Source of the DNA: Hyphomicrobium sp. MC1
GTDB lineage: Bacteria > Pseudomonadota > Alphaproteobacteria > Rhizobiales > Hyphomicrobiaceae
Length of the DNA: 64,000 nucleotides
NCBI RefSeq assembly: GCF_000253295.1
Contig: NC_015717.1
Span: 4,676,001 to 4,740,000 of the forward strand
Reading direction: 5' to 3'
Numbering within the stretch: position 1 is the first letter of the stretch; every line of letters starts with the position of its first letter. A model generated the notes under the pieces. That model had not been told where the DNA came from. It ran no database searches and was given only the letters and a program-made list of their open reading frames with translations. This document shows, one piece after another, positions 61,820-64,000 of this stretch. Made by a program: the position numbers and the translations under genes.

Positions 61820-63898
61820 CTATTTGTTGGCCGTCATGACGGGGGCGCGGCGCATCAGTTCTTCGACGCGGGCGCGCTCTTTCTGGAATTCGGCGAGATC
61901 CTTGCCTTCGAGCTTGCGCTCGCGCGGCACCTGGATCGACATCGGATCGACGAAGCGATTGTTGACGAGCACCTCGAAGTGCACGTGGGCGCCGGTCGAC
62001 AGGCCCGTCGAGCCGACGAAGCCAATGACTTGGCCTTGCCGGACTTTGTCGCCGACATGGAATTTTCCGAACCGGCTCATATGTGCGTAAGCCGTCTGGT
62101 AGCCGTTGGCGTGACGGATGCGGATGTAATTGCCGTAGTAGCCTTTGCGTCCTTCCTCTTCGATCGTGCCGTTACCGGCGGCGATGATGGGGGTGCCGAT
62201 GGCGCAGGCCCAGTCGACACCGGTGTGCATCTTCCGCGTGTTCAGCAGCGGATGGAAACGGATGCCGAAACCGGACGTGAGGCGCACGTCTTCACCTCGG
62301 ACGGGCTTGCGGATGAGGAATTTTTTCGAGTCGTTGCCGGTGTCGTCGTAGTAATCGACCACGCCATCTGACGAACGGAAGCGATAGAATTTATAGACCG
62401 TCCCGCCACTCGACAGCGCCGTATAGAGCAACTCGCCCGGCGGACCGTCAGGCGATTGATCGTCTTTCATGTCGAAAAACATCTCGAGCGTGTCGCCCGG
62501 ACGGACGCGGCGGCGGAAGTCGGTATCGAAGGCGTTGACGCTCAAGATCTTCTGAATGGTCGCCGGCGGAATATTCTGCATGAGCGCCGCATTGTAGACG
62601 GCGGCGTAGAGCGTCGCGCTCTGTGGATCATCGTCGCCGTTGGCCGCGTGCTGGAGTTCTTCGTCGAAGGGCGGTTTCGACGAGCCGACGAATTCGCCGG
62701 CGGCGCTGCGGCTGACGGTTACGAGATGATCGTGGCCGTCGGAGAAGACCGAATAGCGCGCCGGTTCCATCTTATTGGGATCGGAGAGCGAAGGAACGAG
62801 CGTGATGCGGACTTCCTGACCAGGAACCAATGCATTTTCGGAGAAAATGCTGTGTCCGGCCTCGATCATGCTGTGAACGTCCCATTCGGGCGCGCCAGCC
62901 TTGGCGAGAATTTTGGCCAAGGTGTCCTTGGGACCGACAGTGACGACGATGACTTTGCCGCCTTCGAAGTCGTCGGTCGGCTCGTCGGGGGCCTCCGCCG
63001 ATTTGTAGATGTCGGTCGTGTTCAGGTTGTCCGTCGTCGAGGCTTTCGGCTGCCAGCCGGCGTCGCTGTCTGACGGCGGGCTAGCCCCACCGCCGTCGAG
63101 CGGGGCGCCGGAGCCGTCACCAGTGTAGCCGGCGGTGTCGCCTGTCGCGCTACGCTCGACGATATCCTGCACTTCCTGCGTATCGAGCTCTTGGCCGTCT
63201 TCTTGCGGCAGGATCCCGCCGAGCAGCTCGACGACTTTCGAAGAGACGTCGGACTTCGATAGTCCGCTGCCGGCGCTTTCGTCGGCGTCGGGCTCGGATG
63301 GCTGACTGCTGCCGTAGAGCTTGAAAGGATTGAAGGGCGGGATGCTGTCCCGTTGTTCGGCGGGAACCGGAGCAAGGCGCGCAACGATGCGGGCATAAGG
63401 CTTCTGGCGAACGTACTCGCGACTGTCGCGACGGCTCTTGGAGGACTCGTGGATGATGTAGCGGGTCGAGAGGGCCCCGGTCGTCAGCTGCAGGCGGTCC
63501 GACTTGGGCATGACCCACTTCAGTCCGTCGGCATTTTTCGGCGTCATGGCGACCTGCGGAACGAGCGCGCCTTCGCCGATGCTTTTCAGGGTCGGCAGCA
63601 GCCCGTCGTTCAGATGATCGCTGTCGGAGGAGCCGTAAACTACGATGAGAATGGCAATGGCGCCGATGGCGGCGGCCAAGCACGTGCTCAAGATCCAGCG
63701 GAAGCGGCCGCCTGCTCTCGGCTCGGAATTCGTCTCGGCTTCATAGATCTGCTGAAAAAAGCTGCCACCGCGCCCGCCATAGGCGTTTGTCGGGAAGAGA
63801 GTGATCTCTTCCTCGGTCACAATAGTAGTGACCTCCTTGGTGGCCGGAGCCTTTTTTCGACTTTGAAGCACGTGCAGCAGCCCCCCACAGCCCTGCAA
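61820..63898 (-). CDS. M23 family metallopeptidase (peptidoglycan endopeptidase)
   Basis: A protein of up to 692 residues. Membrane anchor at about 68-88 (LSTCLAAAIGAIAILIVVYG), a long variable periplasmic part, a LysM-like/SH3-like section (VTVGPKDTLAKILAKAGAPE) and the catalytic LytM domain from about 530. Zinc ligands and catalytic His are intact: FHPLLNTRKMHTGVDWA (His546 and Asp562 region), AYAHMS and HVHFEV (638-643). It should cut peptidoglycan cross-links in the MepM manner, unlike the degenerate EnvC protein at 19.6 kb. The frame begins with TTG 63898 close to the window edge; the real start is uncertain. Confidence 0.92.
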   Translation of the reverse strand: MQGCGGLLHVLQSRKKAPATKEVTTIVTEEEITLFPTNAYGGRGGSFFQQIYEAETNSEPRAGGRFRWILSTCLAAAIGAIAILIVVYGSSDSDHLNDGLLPTLKSIGEGALVPQVAMTPKNADGLKWVMPKSDRLQLTTGALSTRYIIHESSKSRRDSREYVRQKPYARIVARLAPVPAEQRDSIPPFNPFKLYGSSQPSEPDADESAGSGLSKSDVSSKVVELLGGILPQEDGQELDTQEVQDIVERSATGDTAGYTGDGSGAPLDGGGASPPSDSDAGWQPKASTTDNLNTTDIYKSAEAPDEPTDDFEGGKVIVVTVGPKDTLAKILAKAGAPEWDVHSMIEAGHSIFSENALVPGQEVRITLVPSLSDPNKMEPARYSVFSDGHDHLVTVSRSAAGEFVGSSKPPFDEELQHAANGDDDPQSATLYAAVYNAALMQNIPPATIQKILSVNAFDTDFRRRVRPGDTLEMFFDMKDDQSPDGPPGELLYTALSSGGTVYKFYRFRSSDGVVDYYDDTGNDSKKFLIRKPVRGEDVRLTSGFGIRFHPLLNTRKMHTGVDWACAIGTPIIAAGNGTIEEEGRKGYYGNYIRIRHANGYQTAYAHMSRFGKFHVGDKVRQGQVIGFVGSTGLSTGAHVHFEVLVNNRFVDPMSIQVPRERKLEGKDLAEFQKERARVEELMRRAPVMTANK

Positions 63899-64000
63899 AG
63901 CGATCTCTAACGGCGTTCAAGGCGGCAAAGCTTGCCGCCATTCGGCGTCCGGCGCATCCGAAAACGCGCGTCGCGGCCGAGTTGAACGTCAAAAAGAACG
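63899..64000. other. Window edge upstream of the M23 gene
   Basis: About 100 nt without a supportable gene. A minus-strand frame (63741-63992) crosses into the M23 gene in another frame and may be only a shadow. Confidence 0.3.

Noticed and set aside
63741..63992. 83-residue minus-strand frame at the window end
   Set aside because: Overlaps the M23 gene in another frame; no recognisable domain and it cannot be judged at the edge.

Overview
This window is chromosomal DNA from an alphaproteobacterium of the order Hyphomicrobiales (Rhizobiales), probably Hyphomicrobium or a close relative. This rests on gene order and protein character, not on a database search. Diagnostic blocks are rpmH-rnpA-yidC-engB-argB-HAD nucleotidase, HIG1-ATR-etfB-etfA-hbd, envC-ctpA-rppH, and ubiG/lysC-ptsP-prfA-prmC-DUF4167-clpB. 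The oxalate module at 30-34 kb fits a methylotroph-like lifestyle (inference).

Layout. 0-3 kb: an ECF-type sigma factor divergent from a CGNR zinc-finger regulator, small orphan genes and tRNA-Arg(ACG). 3-6 kb: a histidine kinase preceded by a flavoprotein of the lipoamide dehydrogenase fold that has lost its redox cysteines. 6.2-13.8 kb: ribosome, RNase P, membrane insertase, GTPase and arginine genes, interrupted by a Clp-N/proline-rich/membrane-tail protein on the other strand. 13.8-19.4 kb: an SDR, a zinc-ribbon membrane protein, and the electron transfer flavoprotein, hydroxybutyryl-CoA dehydrogenase and cobalamin adenosyltransferase cluster. 19.6-24 kb: a cell-wall hydrolase activator (EnvC), a CtpA protease and two tandem RppH-like Nudix enzymes. 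24-26.6 kb: a cyanide-insensitive-type bd oxidase operon (cydA-cydB-DUF2474). 26.9-28.4 kb: four small secreted or membrane orphan genes.

28.6-34 kb: an MHS-type transporter, then a likely oxalate unit: an acyl-CoA (oxalyl-CoA) synthetase and a PanE2-like reductase, divergent from an OxlT-like antiporter, with a palindrome in the shared promoter region. 34-49 kb: rhomboid protease, ubiG, lysC, ptsP, a RodZ-like protein, prfA, prmC, DUF4167, a protein of unknown family, a MOSC protein and clpB. 49-53.5 kb: an SDR/TetR pair and a gene-poor stretch full of repeats. 53.5-64 kb: a secreted GH5 glycosidase coupled to a membrane acyltransferase, OmpA-like and DUF2092 envelope proteins, a cupin, a soluble cytochrome c, a glycine-zipper protein, an alpha/beta hydrolase and an M23 peptidase whose start lies near the window edge.

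The most unusual feature is a family of about 40-nt two-stem palindromes. Eight units occur at three loci. Outer and inner stems differ completely in sequence between units but keep perfect or near-perfect pairing, around an almost invariant asymmetric internal loop (A opposite CCGGC). Other items for a second look are the cysteine-less flavoprotein, the Clp-N membrane protein, the oxalate module, tandem RppH genes, a secreted peptide gene with an in-frame TGA between cysteines, and a strong unassigned hairpin at 50.9 kb.
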